Below the pieces are notes generated by a model that was not told the DNA's origin, made no database searches, and was given only the letters and a program-made list of their open reading frames with translations. From Chitinophagaceae bacterium (GTDB lineage: Bacteria; Bacteroidota; Bacteroidia; Chitinophagales; Chitinophagaceae), in assembly GCA_016720825.1 (NCBI GenBank), contig JADKJV010000001.1:248001-312000 (forward strand): DNA of 64,000 bases, given 5' to 3'. This document shows positions 8,955 through 16,985 of the stretch, piece after piece (the first letter of the stretch is position 1; each line of letters opens with the position of its first letter). Position numbers and translations under genes: made by a program.

Positions 8955-9621
8955 CCTGCTCAGATAATTGTTTTTTTGCTTTACGGTACTCTTTCTCCAG
9001 AATGATGCCCGGAATCAACCAGGCAACGATGGCGGATAAAGCCAGCAACGCCAGATCCGCTTTTATGGGTGTAAACATTGAAGCAACAGATGCACACCAG
9101 CAAATAATCCCGCCCCAGAACATCGGCCTGAATTTCATGGTTAAGCCTGTGATAAAAGTAGGTATACCATAGAGCATCAGGAATAACGATGCCGTGTATT
9201 CATGCAATTGAAAGGGGAAAGATTTACCGGTAACCGCTGTATATTCTTCTGCTGACTTAAACCAAACCGGTAACATTACATTCAACAGGAAAATCAAAAT
9301 GAAAATACAGATACCAAAAGACAGCCAGAGCGCCTGCTGGAAATCATCTTCCCATGACTTTGCTTTTTTCAGTTTGTTTTCTCTGCGCTGGATAATAATT
9401 TGCGGAATCACCGCCACAATAGTGAGCAGGTAAATATCAAAGGGCAGATGGAAACCAAACTGGAGTTCAGCCAGTTTTTCCAGTGAACAGAAAGCGATGA
9501 GCGCACCCCACATGATCGCACTGACACCTGTATCGTGACAGGCCTCTTTGGCCCTGCGGATCATGGAAGCAATCAGCTCCAGGCTTTCTTTTTCGGTCAT
9601 TGGTACTTCTGACTTATTCAT
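8947..9621 (-). CDS. Integral membrane protein of unknown function
   Basis: The protein has 224 residues. An N-terminal cytosolic region (about 1-35) is followed by roughly six hydrophobic segments, first near residues 37-75, then 92-118, 138-160 and 172-210. The C-terminus is charged (EKEYRKAKKQLSEQDV). It overlaps the winged-helix regulator gene by 8 bp and starts 26 bp after the TPR gene. In Bacteroidota, small membrane proteins with this N-terminal layout are commonly found directly before HTH_34 regulators, so it may sense a signal or sequester the regulator. That is inference. Confidence 0.72.
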   Translation of the reverse strand: MNKSEVPMTEKESLELIASMIRRAKEACHDTGVSAIMWGALIAFCSLEKLAELQFGFHLPFDIYLLTIVAVIPQIIIQRRENKLKKAKSWEDDFQQALWLSFGICIFILIFLLNVMLPVWFKSAEEYTAVTGKSFPFQLHEYTASLFLMLYGIPTFITGLTMKFRPMFWGGIICWCASVASMFTPIKADLALLALSAIVAWLIPGIILEKEYRKAKKQLSEQDV

Positions 9622-9646
9622 GCGGGAGTATTTAAAATTTTAAACT

Positions 9647-10291
9647 TTATTGCAGCGACAGGAAATACATCACCTGCGGTAAACCCCAGGAAGGTGTAAT
9701 GGAACTGGCTGGTTTTGCCACCAGGAATTTCTCTTTACTCAGCAGGAAAAGTTTTTTCGCTTCTTCTTTGCTTCCACCAAACTGTTCGGGAGTATAATAT
9801 TTATCGGTGCCTTCCAGCAGGTACACGCGGGGGTTTTCGGGATTCAGTGCTTTTGCTTTTTCCAGGGCTTCTGCGGCAGCGGGACCATAAGTCATATACC
9901 GGTTCATCGGATCAGCCATCATTTTACCGGTATTCAGCATTTTAAATGCGCAGTAAATTTCACTGTTCTCCGGTTCCAGTTCCTGTGCTTTTTTCAGCAG
10001 GGGTTCCGCTTTATCCATCACCGCATCAATCTGGTCCATTTGCTGCATCGAATAAAGCGTGTTGGCTTTGTTAATCAGGCAAACCGCTGCATAATAATAA
10101 GGTAACCACTGGGTTTTTTCTGCATTGGCAATTCTCTCAAATGAATTGGCCAGGTCAGTCAACCCGTCAACACTGCGGGTGGTATCCACGGCAGGCACCA
10201 GCTGTTCCATGGCTTTTACATATTTTTCATTTTGCGCAAATCCACCGGCAGTTACGCAAATGGCGAGCAGGGAAAAGAGCATTTTTTTCAT
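9647..10291 (-). CDS. Exported TPR-like protein
   Basis: The protein has 214 residues with a signal peptide (MKKMLFSLLAICVTAGGFAQ). The mature part is helical with tetratricopeptide-like repeats: a segment around 50-80 (WLPYYYAAVCLINKANTLY), one around 85-120 (AEPLLKKAQELEPENSEIY) and one around 135-160 (AAEALEKAKALNPENPRVYL). It is probably periplasmic and mediates protein contacts. It lies between the TonB receptor and the membrane protein in a same-strand set, so it may be an accessory to receptor function or to signalling by the downstream pair. No specific function is known. Confidence 0.75.
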   Translation of the reverse strand: MKKMLFSLLAICVTAGGFAQNEKYVKAMEQLVPAVDTTRSVDGLTDLANSFERIANAEKTQWLPYYYAAVCLINKANTLYSMQQMDQIDAVMDKAEPLLKKAQELEPENSEIYCAFKMLNTGKMMADPMNRYMTYGPAAAEALEKAKALNPENPRVYLLEGTDKYYTPEQFGGSKEEAKKLFLLSKEKFLVAKPASSITPSWGLPQVMYFLSLQ

Positions 10292-10332
10292 TGTGTTTTA
10301 TTTTTATTTTAATAATAATCGTTCACCTGTAT

Positions 10333-10373
10333 TAACTAATATCTGATATCTGATATCTATTATCTAATATCTA
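10333..10373. repeat. Tandem word repeat (TATCTGATATCT family)
   Basis: About 41 bp made of imperfect copies of the word (A/T)ATATCTG/A, including two adjacent GATATCT units. Each contains the palindrome GATATC. It fills the gap between the TPR gene start and the TonB receptor stop. Confidence 0.6.
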
Positions 10374-12629
10374 TCAAAGTCCATTATTAATCACCTCATC
10401 ACTTCTGTCAACCCCAAAGCTCAAAAACGCACCGATGAATATAAACATCCTGGATGGAGGCACAATGGCTTCTTTCCGGCTGCCGTTGAAGGAATAGTTG
10501 TACCCGTAAGTCTGTTTGATATTGAAAATATTGCTCACCTGCAGCACATATACACCGTACATTTTCGGGTTTTTCTTGCCGATGAAAGGCAGGTAGTTCA
10601 GTGAAAAGCTCACGTTATGGTAATCAGGGATCGTACCGCGGTCGTTAAACTTATAATTGAATCCGTCATACTGGATATTGTAATAAGGCCTGCCACTGCT
10701 GTAGTTATAAGCCACATTCACATTCGTTTTTATTTTCTGTACAAATTTTTTGGTAACCACTGAAAGGGTATGCTTTGCTGCAAAATTGGGCGTTATGGCA
10801 AAGGGGAAGTTCAGGAAATCTCTTTTTGTGTCAAGGAATGAATAGGAAATCCAGTAATCGAAATTTTTAATCGTTTTCCTGTCGCGCCAGAAAAATTCAA
10901 AGCCGCTTGCATCTCCATATCCGGTTGTGTTCAGTGCCGACTCACGGTAATTATGGATACCTGTTTTTAACAGGTGATGGTATTTTTTGTAAAACACCTC
11001 AGCCCGGAATGAACGCTGGTTTAATACCCGCTGGAACTGGGCAATGAAATGGGAGGCACTCATAAAGCCAATCGGATTGCCGGCACCGGTTGGGAAATAC
11101 TTTCTCTCCGGGTTCTGGTAAAATACACCATAAGCCAGGGAGGCCTGTGTACCCTTACCCAGTTTATAAGCAACAGACAGTCTCGGTGCAACATTTACTT
11201 TATCAATCAATGAAGCATACTCCGCCCGCAAGCCGGCTTTCACCGCCAGGTCGTTGGTGGCATAAATGTCCGCTTCTGCAAAAAGGGCGTTGATATGTTC
11301 ATCCAGGTTATAATGCAACAGCGTTCCTGCATAATCTGTAAATAATGCCTTCTCCTTTGCGGTGTTGAATTCTGTCCCAAAACGGATGGCACTGAGCCCC
11401 CTCCATTTATGGTCAAAAACCAGCTTGGCATTAAAATAATTTCCTTTGCTGTTCAGGTCAAATTTTTTCAACTCAAGTCCGTTATACAAAATCACATCCT
11501 GTTTATCTGCTGTCTGGTTCGTGCTGTGGAGATTATCTTCATTATAGGTGTAAGATATCCCGGCACTCATCTTCCAGCGTTTGCCGATATTGTCTTTCCA
11601 TGACAGGTTGTGGTAAATATTGGTTGTACCGATCCCGAATTTATCAAGGTAGCCCAGTGAATCAAGGCTGGGTGTTGTAAAAGCCAGTTTATTATTGCTG
11701 TAATAGCCATAATATTTCAACATGCCGGTTTTGGAAGTCTTGACTCTGAAATTGGCATCCAGGTTATGGTAAGTGGGCGCTTTGGAATATTCCTGTTTTT
11801 GTTTGATGATGGAGAAAGCCGGTGCCAGGTCAGTATAGCCATAATCAAAACCCCAGGATGATTTTTTGTCTTTGGCCAGATGCTGCATGCCTGCATTCGC
11901 ACTTAATATAGTAATGCCCAGGTTTGCAGAACTGCGGTCCGGCAAATCAATAGACTCAAGTATGAGGGCAGAAGAAAGGGCTTGCCCGTATAAAGCGGAA
12001 TAACCGCCCGTACTGAACACTGTTCCTTTAAAAATAAATGGCGAGAACCTGCCAAACTGGGCCACATTGGGAACGCTGCTGTAGAAAAAATTATTGACGA
12101 GTGTTCCATCAATAAAAGTTTTTGTTTCAGCAGCAGTACCACCTCGTACATATAATCCTTCACTCTCTCCCACCTGCTGTGCACCGGGTAAAGTTTTTAA
12201 AGCCCCCGTAATATCCCCGTTGCCGCTGGCGGTAGTTACAATATCTATCGGATCCAGTACCGCCGCGGCACGTTTGCGGTCACTGGCTTCAAATGTTCCT
12301 GCAGAAATCACCACTGCAGTCATTTCACTGATCTCCTGTTTCAATTGCACATCCAGCACAACCGGCGTTCCTTCCAGTTTGATTTTTTGCTCAAATGGCT
12401 TAAAACCGATTGATGTCACGACCAGCAGCTGCTCCCCTTTTTCGGTTGACCGGAAAGAGAATTTACCACTTGAATCCGAAGTGCCACCATCATAAGAATC
12501 CTTAATCGCTATGCTGGCTCCCGGAACAGGATTGTTTTTATTGTCTTTCACCACACCTTTTACAGAGGTTTGAGCCTGTGCTGCCTGCAAAAAAAGCAGT
12601 ACCCAAACCAACAATAATCCTTTTCTCAT
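10374..12629 (-). CDS. TonB-dependent receptor with CarboxypepD_reg-like domain
   Basis: This outer-membrane active transporter has 751 residues from the chosen start. In order it has a signal peptide (MRKGLLLVWVLLFLQAAQAQ), a CarboxypepD_reg-like beta-sandwich (VKGVVKDNKNNPVPGASI to about residue 95), a plug domain (PDIV-like region around VDPIDIVTTASG, then GLYVRGGTAAETKTFIDGT) and a long beta-barrel ending in FGVD plus a short tail. A longer frame starts at 12647, but the promoter at 12656-12687 would leave only a few bases of leader for it, so the ATG at 12629 is preferred. The substrate is unknown; no SusD partner is adjacent. It heads a set with TPR, membrane and winged-helix genes. Confidence 0.92.
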   Translation of the reverse strand: MRKGLLLVWVLLFLQAAQAQTSVKGVVKDNKNNPVPGASIAIKDSYDGGTSDSSGKFSFRSTEKGEQLLVVTSIGFKPFEQKIKLEGTPVVLDVQLKQEISEMTAVVISAGTFEASDRKRAAAVLDPIDIVTTASGNGDITGALKTLPGAQQVGESEGLYVRGGTAAETKTFIDGTLVNNFFYSSVPNVAQFGRFSPFIFKGTVFSTGGYSALYGQALSSALILESIDLPDRSSANLGITILSANAGMQHLAKDKKSSWGFDYGYTDLAPAFSIIKQKQEYSKAPTYHNLDANFRVKTSKTGMLKYYGYYSNNKLAFTTPSLDSLGYLDKFGIGTTNIYHNLSWKDNIGKRWKMSAGISYTYNEDNLHSTNQTADKQDVILYNGLELKKFDLNSKGNYFNAKLVFDHKWRGLSAIRFGTEFNTAKEKALFTDYAGTLLHYNLDEHINALFAEADIYATNDLAVKAGLRAEYASLIDKVNVAPRLSVAYKLGKGTQASLAYGVFYQNPERKYFPTGAGNPIGFMSASHFIAQFQRVLNQRSFRAEVFYKKYHHLLKTGIHNYRESALNTTGYGDASGFEFFWRDRKTIKNFDYWISYSFLDTKRDFLNFPFAITPNFAAKHTLSVVTKKFVQKIKTNVNVAYNYSSGRPYYNIQYDGFNYKFNDRGTIPDYHNVSFSLNYLPFIGKKNPKMYGVYVLQVSNIFNIKQTYGYNYSFNGSRKEAIVPPSRMFIFIGAFLSFGVDRSDEVINNGL

Positions 12630-12655
12630 ATTTATCGTTTTTTGCATTTACGGAA

Positions 12656-12687
12656 CAAATGTAAAGTAGTTTATAATATAAACCAAA
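12656..12687 (-). promoter_or_regulatory. Bacteroidota-type promoter of the TonB receptor gene
   Basis: On the reverse strand TTTG (12687-12684), a 20-bp spacer and TACATTTG (12663-12656) match the -33/-7 consensus. Transcription should start near 12650, which favours the ATG at 12629 over the one at 12647. Confidence 0.7.
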
Positions 12688-12692
12688 TTTAT

Positions 12693-12718
12693 AAAAAACA
12701 AGCCGGAGCGGTTCCGGC
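12693..12718 (-). terminator. Intrinsic terminator of the lipoprotein gene
   Basis: On the reverse strand GCCGGA, a 5-base loop and TCCGGC are followed closely by a run of six T (A run 12693-12698). It lies immediately upstream of the -33 element of the next gene and so insulates the two units. Confidence 0.75.
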
Positions 12719-12731
12719 CTGCTGTATTCAC

Positions 12732-13193
12732 TTATTGCGCGTTAGGCATACTCTTTTTCATTGCTTCTGTAAACTGGTTGGAAACGGCTGTTGTAAAATC
12801 GGAGAATTTTTTAGCTTCCTCAGGATTTGCAGACAGTTTCATTCCTACTTCCATTGCTTTAGAGGCCCACTGGGTGCTGAACTCCTGACTTAAAGCGGTG
12901 ATTTTAGAATAATCTTTTCCATTGATTGCGGCTACATAAGAATCCAGGAAGTTTTTATAATCCTGGCACCATTGTGTAACTGTGGGATCTGTAAAGTTGG
13001 GAACAGAAAGTCCGTCAGCAGTACCTTCCATTTTACCATCGGTATTGCCGTCCATTTTACCATCGGTGGTTCCGTCCATTTTACCATCATTTGTTTGTTC
13101 TTTTTTGTCGCCCTCAGCTTTTTTTCCTTTACAGGCTACAAAACCGGTGCTTAAGAATGCGAGCACCGCTAATCCCAGAAAAATTTTTTTCAT
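12732..13193 (-). CDS. Lipoprotein with DGKMDG tandem repeat
   Basis: The protein has 153 residues. The N-terminus MKKIFLGLAVLAFLSTGFVAC has a lipobox with Cys21, so it is a lipid-anchored envelope protein. Residues about 35-60 carry three copies of an 8-residue repeat (DGKMDGTT, DGKMDGNT, DGKMEGTA) after a Lys/Glu-rich linker. The rest (from NFTDPTVTQWCQDYKNF) is a helical domain of about 90 residues with no recognised family, though it looks like a small conserved helical bundle. It is a single-gene unit with its own terminator. Function is unknown. Confidence 0.75.
   Translation of the reverse strand: MKKIFLGLAVLAFLSTGFVACKGKKAEGDKKEQTNDGKMDGTTDGKMDGNTDGKMEGTADGLSVPNFTDPTVTQWCQDYKNFLDSYVAAINGKDYSKITALSQEFSTQWASKAMEVGMKLSANPEEAKKFSDFTTAVSNQFTEAMKKSMPNAQ
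13027..13093. repeat. Coding 24-bp tandem repeat
   Basis: Units begin at 13027, 13051 and 13075. Each begins TCCATTTTACCATC on the plus strand and is 24 bp long, the last incomplete. They encode the DGKMDG repeat of the lipoprotein. Because the unit is a multiple of three, copy-number change would keep the frame. Confidence 0.85.
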
Positions 13194-13377
13194 AAATAAA
13201 TGTTTATTGGTTTAAAATAGATGCGTAAGGTATAGTTTTCTTTTTTGGATAAAGAAGCCGAGATGCAAAATTTTTTTGAAATGGCATACCACTTTAAGGG
13301 TATACAGTTCTGTTACAATCCGCAAAATACCGCAATAAATATTTAAGAGATTGTCATTCAGGTGACAAATAACACAT

Positions 13378-13407
13378 AAAAAAAACCGTTCCGCGTATGC
13401 GGAACGG
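13378..13407 (-). terminator. Intrinsic terminator of the T9SS cargo gene
   Basis: A 9-bp perfect stem, CCGTTCCGC / GCGGAACGG (13386-13394 and 13399-13407), with a 4-base loop. On the reverse strand it is followed by a run of eight T. Confidence 0.85.
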
Positions 13408-13429
13408 CCGGAACCCTAGAAACGAATAA

Positions 13430-14752
13430 TTAGTTTTTTACAATCCTTTGTTGTGCAGTTTCCCCGTTACAGCTCACTTTCACAAAGTAATACCCTGTAG
13501 CCAGTTTGCTGATGTCGAGTGTTTCAGTTTGGCTGCTGCTGGCGGTCTGGAAACGGTTCATCACTTGTCCGTTAGCAGCATACACTTCGTATACTACTTT
13601 TTTATTCTGCCAGTTGGCAGGAATAGTTACACGGATCGTAGAGCTGGCAGGATTGGGATAAGCCAGGATGTCTGCTGCAGGAGCGCCTGCTTTTGAAATC
13701 CGGATGATCCTTGTTTCAGAATAATCGCTTTCGCCATCAAGATCCACTGAGCGAAGACGGTAATAAATAACCGTGGCAGGGTTAGTGCCGAGGTTGTCGG
13801 AAAGCATATAGTTAGAATTGGTTGCGACCCCACCAGTGGCAAATACAAGACCAGCATCGTTGAAATTTTTTCCATCGGTGCTTTTCTCTACAACAAAATG
13901 ACTGAAGTTTACTTCTGCAGCAGTTGTCCAGCGCAGATCCACTTTATTGTTAGTATTCAGGGAAGCGTTAAAAGAAATTAATTGTACAGGCAGTGTGGGG
14001 ATGTTGGCCAGTGAAAACTGTTTGAACCAGATTGAATACATCCTGGAAGGTGAATTTGAATTTGAGTTGCCTGTTTGTCCGCCAAAACGGAAAGTAATGT
14101 TGTTTTTATTCTTAAAAACATTGGTTGCCATGATTGAAACCGCATTCGTATCAATATTGTTGAAATTCTGCTTTGAACCTACAAACTTATAATTGTACTC
14201 CAGCAAACCACCCAAATTAGGAAGGGAAAGGGTAGCCAGCAGATTCGTCTGCAGCAGTGAACCCAGTGCAGTAGAACATGAAGTCACTTCATTCATCTGG
14301 AGATATTCACGTAAAGCATTCCCGTCACCATCAATATCCAAACCTGTTGCATTTACTGTTGGAAGTGTTACCTGGTAAGCTTCAGTAGTATGGCCCGACT
14401 GGAAAAAAGCGATATTAAATTCAGCCCACCAGTTTGCATTATTACCCGTGTTGCCGCTGCGGCCGATCTGGGGCTGGAAAGCTTTATCAAAACCGGTATT
14501 CGACATATCAATATTGCTGATCACAACATTTGAATCTGAACGGCCGGCAATGGTCAGAACAGCATCCACACCAGGCGTAACATTGCTGAATACATACTTT
14601 GCACCCGTATGAAGTGCATTGCCTGATAAAAGTGAACCATTCCTGAACACCAGTTCAGAGCTACTCTGTGATGCAGCCGTAAATGATACAGAAATGAGTA
14701 AAACGGCGAAGAGCAGGTTTAAAATAGCTTTTGTTTGGGTAAACGTTTTCAT
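13430..14752 (-). CDS. Secreted protein with T9SS type A sorting domain
   Basis: The protein has 440 residues. A signal peptide ends near SFTAASQ (residue 29). The central part holds a region of unknown family (about 30-255), then a fibronectin-like module typical of T9SS cargo (LPVQLISFNASL, VDLRWTTAAEVNFSHFVVEKS). The C-terminal 80 residues form the T9SS sorting domain (ILAYPNPASSTIRVTIP, MNRFQTASSSQTETLDIS, GYYFVKVSCNGETAQQRIVKN). It is expected on the cell surface or in the medium after export through the Sec and type IX pathways. It is a single-gene unit with a long leader of about 170 bases and its own terminator. Specific activity is unknown. Confidence 0.88.
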   Translation of the reverse strand: MKTFTQTKAILNLLFAVLLISVSFTAASQSSSELVFRNGSLLSGNALHTGAKYVFSNVTPGVDAVLTIAGRSDSNVVISNIDMSNTGFDKAFQPQIGRSGNTGNNANWWAEFNIAFFQSGHTTEAYQVTLPTVNATGLDIDGDGNALREYLQMNEVTSCSTALGSLLQTNLLATLSLPNLGGLLEYNYKFVGSKQNFNNIDTNAVSIMATNVFKNKNNITFRFGGQTGNSNSNSPSRMYSIWFKQFSLANIPTLPVQLISFNASLNTNNKVDLRWTTAAEVNFSHFVVEKSTDGKNFNDAGLVFATGGVATNSNYMLSDNLGTNPATVIYYRLRSVDLDGESDYSETRIIRISKAGAPAADILAYPNPASSTIRVTIPANWQNKKVVYEVYAANGQVMNRFQTASSSQTETLDISKLATGYYFVKVSCNGETAQQRIVKN

Positions 14753-15402
14753 TGTTTTCGGGATTAGGGACGGTACTGTTGATTATTATCAATCAAAACA
14801 AAACCACAGAGTGCAATGAAAACCGACGCAGAGAGAGAAGACAGGGTTTGGTATAAACCCTTACAGGATTAGTTTGTTTCACGGTCGGATTACGTTGTTT
14901 TCTTAGGGATTGTTCGATTCGGAGACAAACATAATATGCGTATTTTGACTATGCAAGTTTTTCGCGCGTTTTTTCGTAATATTTTACGTATTTTCTGTAG
15001 TATAATTACGGTGACGTTGAATGTCAATTACATACGCAGCGCAAAAAAATCATGAAATCGTATTTTTACCTGTACCCTGAATGTAATTGTCCCGATCACC
15101 ACCGGGTTTTTCCATCAAAAAATAAAAAGTGACGTCCGAAAAAAACCGTGATTTCACCCAATTCGAATTTTGCTATTGCATAAATCCACGAAACAAGTTG
15201 TAGTTAAGCGACAGGTAATTCATGCAGTAATAATAAATAACGCCATTCACCTTAATCAATGATAAAAAAATCAGAGTTGTTCCGGGAATACAACACAAAT
15301 CATTTTATGAGTGTGTTTTTTATTGCAGATTCGCAATCATAACCAGGGCCGGTACTTCACTAAGAGGAAACCCTGCTTTTTACAAACCTCATACTTTACA
15401 TC
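14753..15402. other. AT-rich intergenic region with no gene seen
   Basis: The 650 bp lie between two divergently transcribed genes. The left 170 bp are the probable leader of the reverse-strand gene, and the promoter is annotated separately. TACTTTAC at about 15391 is a weak -7 candidate for the plus-strand gene. No tRNA, repeat or credible open frame was found in the rest. Confidence 0.5.
14926..14956 (-). promoter_or_regulatory. Bacteroidota-type promoter of the T9SS cargo gene
   Basis: On the reverse strand TTG (14956-14954), a 20-bp spacer and TATGTTTG (14933-14926) match the consensus fully. It implies a 5' leader of about 168 bases before the ATG at 14752. Confidence 0.65.
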
Positions 15403-16197
15403 ATGCATCCACACATATCATTTACGGTGTCACGGAAAAAAATATGGCGCAAATGGTCGCTGGCAGTAAAAATTATTCCTGTCATACTGGTTGTTGCTCT
15501 GCTGAAATACCTTTTCCACAGGTACAACCTGGAAGCGATGGAGCTCAATGCCCTCTTCACCAGCCTGGTGGCGGGAACCATATTCCTCATAGGCTTTTTA
15601 ATCAGCGGTGTTCTTACTGACTATAAAGAAAGTGAAAAGATACCCGGCGAACTGGCAACATCGCTGATAACCCTGAAGGACGATACCTGGACCATTGATA
15701 AAAGCAGGAACTCCGCAGCCGCCAAAAAATTTTCTGCCTTCCAAAAGACCTTTGTTAATGACATGATGGGCTGGTTCTATAAAAAAATCAAAACGAAAGC
15801 ACTGCTGGAGAAAATTACAGAGATGAATGAATACCTGGCAGCCCTTGAACTGGAAGGCGTGCAGCCCAATTATATTATCAAACTGAAAAACGAACAGAAT
15901 TTCCTGCGCAGAACCGTTATCCGGATCCATACCATCCGCGATACTGAATTTGTCGGCTCTGCTTATGCCATTGTGGAAGCGATGGGCTTCCTGGTAGTGG
16001 CAGGCCTGCTATTGATCAAGATCGAACCTTTTTACGCTTCCCTTTTCTTTACTTTACTCGTCACTTTCCTGATCGCCTATATGTTTATGCTGATCAAAGA
16101 CCTTGACAATCCTTTTGACTATTCCATCCACGGGGAATCAGGAACCGAAATCTCGCTGAAGCCACTGCATGATGTGGTGGCTGAATTTGAAGGTTAA
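15403..16197 (+). CDS. Bestrophin-like membrane protein (DUF4239-like)
   Basis: The protein has 264 residues. Two hydrophobic segments lie near the N-terminus (about 23-36 and 53-70, IIPVILVVALL and FTSLVAGTIFLIGFLISGVL) and two near residues 195-240 (GFLVVAGLLLIKI, FFTLLVTFLIAYMFMLI). Between them is a cytosolic helical domain of about 120 residues. The arrangement and the motif LTDYKESEKIPGELA, followed by the late phrase DLDNPFDYS, resemble bestrophin-like/DUF4239 channel-type proteins. It has no operon partner. It is followed directly by the repeat array. Confidence 0.65.
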   Translation: MHPHISFTVSRKKIWRKWSLAVKIIPVILVVALLKYLFHRYNLEAMELNALFTSLVAGTIFLIGFLISGVLTDYKESEKIPGELATSLITLKDDTWTIDKSRNSAAAKKFSAFQKTFVNDMMGWFYKKIKTKALLEKITEMNEYLAALELEGVQPNYIIKLKNEQNFLRRTVIRIHTIRDTEFVGSAYAIVEAMGFLVVAGLLLIKIEPFYASLFFTLLVTFLIAYMFMLIKDLDNPFDYSIHGESGTEISLKPLHDVVAEFEG

Positions 16198-16488
16198 GTA
16201 AACGTTGTTTCGATTGGAGATTTTTTGTTTCCGTTTTTGTTGAAAATAAAGCCCCGGGCTAAAGCCCCGCAGCAGTATTCATCAATTTTTTTATTAAAGG
16301 ATAAATCTCCCGGGACTTTAGTCCCTACGATGCTGTTGCTATAGAGCTGTTATTGATAATATTCAGTATGCACTTTGTCATACTGTTCTTTTGTATAGTA
16401 AACTTTCAGGCTTGGGGGCTGTTATTGATAATACTTAGCATGTATTTTCTCATACTGTTCATTCGTAAAGTAAACTTTCAGGCTTCGG

Positions 16489-16514
16489 TTGCCCCGGGTT
16501 TAAACCCGGGGCAA
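16489..16514. repeat. Perfect 26-bp palindrome
   Basis: The sequence reads TTGCCCCGGG-TTTAAA-CCCGGGGCAA, fully self-complementary, at the end of repeat copy 1. Confidence 0.9.
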
Positions 16515-16737
16515 GAGTTAACGCTGTTTCAATTTGTAATTTTTCATTTCCGCTTCTGTTGAAAATAAAGCCTGGGGCTAAAGCCCCGCAGCAGTATTCA
16601 TCAATTTTTTTATTAAAGGATAAATCTCCCGGGACTTTAGTCCCCACGATGCTGTTGCTATAGAGCTGTTATTGATAATACTTAGCATGTATTTTCTCAT
16701 ACTGTTCATTCGTAAAGTAAGCTTTCAGGCTTCACGG

Positions 16738-16763
16738 TTGCCCCGTGTTTAAACCCGGGGCAA
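16738..16763. repeat. Second copy of the 26-bp palindrome, one mismatch
   Basis: This differs from the first copy by one base (CCCCGTG instead of CCCCGGG in the left arm). A third, truncated copy lies at 16921-16940. Confidence 0.85.
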
Positions 16764-16940
16764 GGGGTTGCGTTTTTGTAATTTTTTTTTTGCCGCTTGT
16801 GTTGGAAGTCGGGGGGGGGGAGCCCCGCCGGAGTTTTTCCCAATTTTTTTTGTGAAAGGATCAGCCGCCGGGGTCCGGGGGGGGGGGGGTGTTGGGGGGG
16901 GGGGGGTGGTAATACTGGCGGTTGCCCCGGGTTTAAAACC

Positions 16941-16963
16941 AAAGCTGCCCAATGGGCAGCTTT
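16941..16963 (-). terminator. Probable terminator of the ATP synthase operon
   Basis: The stem AAAGCTGCCC / GGGCAGCTTT has 10 bp around a 3-base loop. On the reverse strand it is followed by GG and TTTT, so the T tract is weak. It lies 22 bp after the atpA stop. Confidence 0.65.
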
Positions 16964-16985
16964 ACTATTATTAACCGGATGGTTA

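Larger units (their letters stand above)
16201..16940. repeat. Array of two full and one damaged copy of an intergenic repeat
   Basis: The unit has a 146-bp core (copy 1 16201-16346, copy 2 16520-16665), a tail of about 72 bp (16347-16418, 16419-16488, 16666-16737; duplicated in copy 1) and a palindrome. The core holds two hairpin-like words, CCCGGGCTAAAGCCCC and GGGACTTTAGTCCC. Copy 3 (about 16764-16940) keeps recognisable fragments of the core (GCCGCTTGTGTTGG, AGCCCCGCCGG, AAAGGATCA) but is interrupted by G runs of 10, 13 and 13, and its tail is mostly missing. Short open frames across the array repeat the same peptide and are not credible genes. Probably a REP-like non-coding element. Copy 3 may be poor-quality sequence. 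Confidence 0.85.

Noticed and set aside
15001..15300. tRNA or riboswitch in the large gap
   Set aside because: No cloverleaf, CCA end or known aptamer core could be made out.
16201..16940. CRISPR array
   Set aside because: The units are about 320 bp with internal palindromes and no unique spacers or cas genes.
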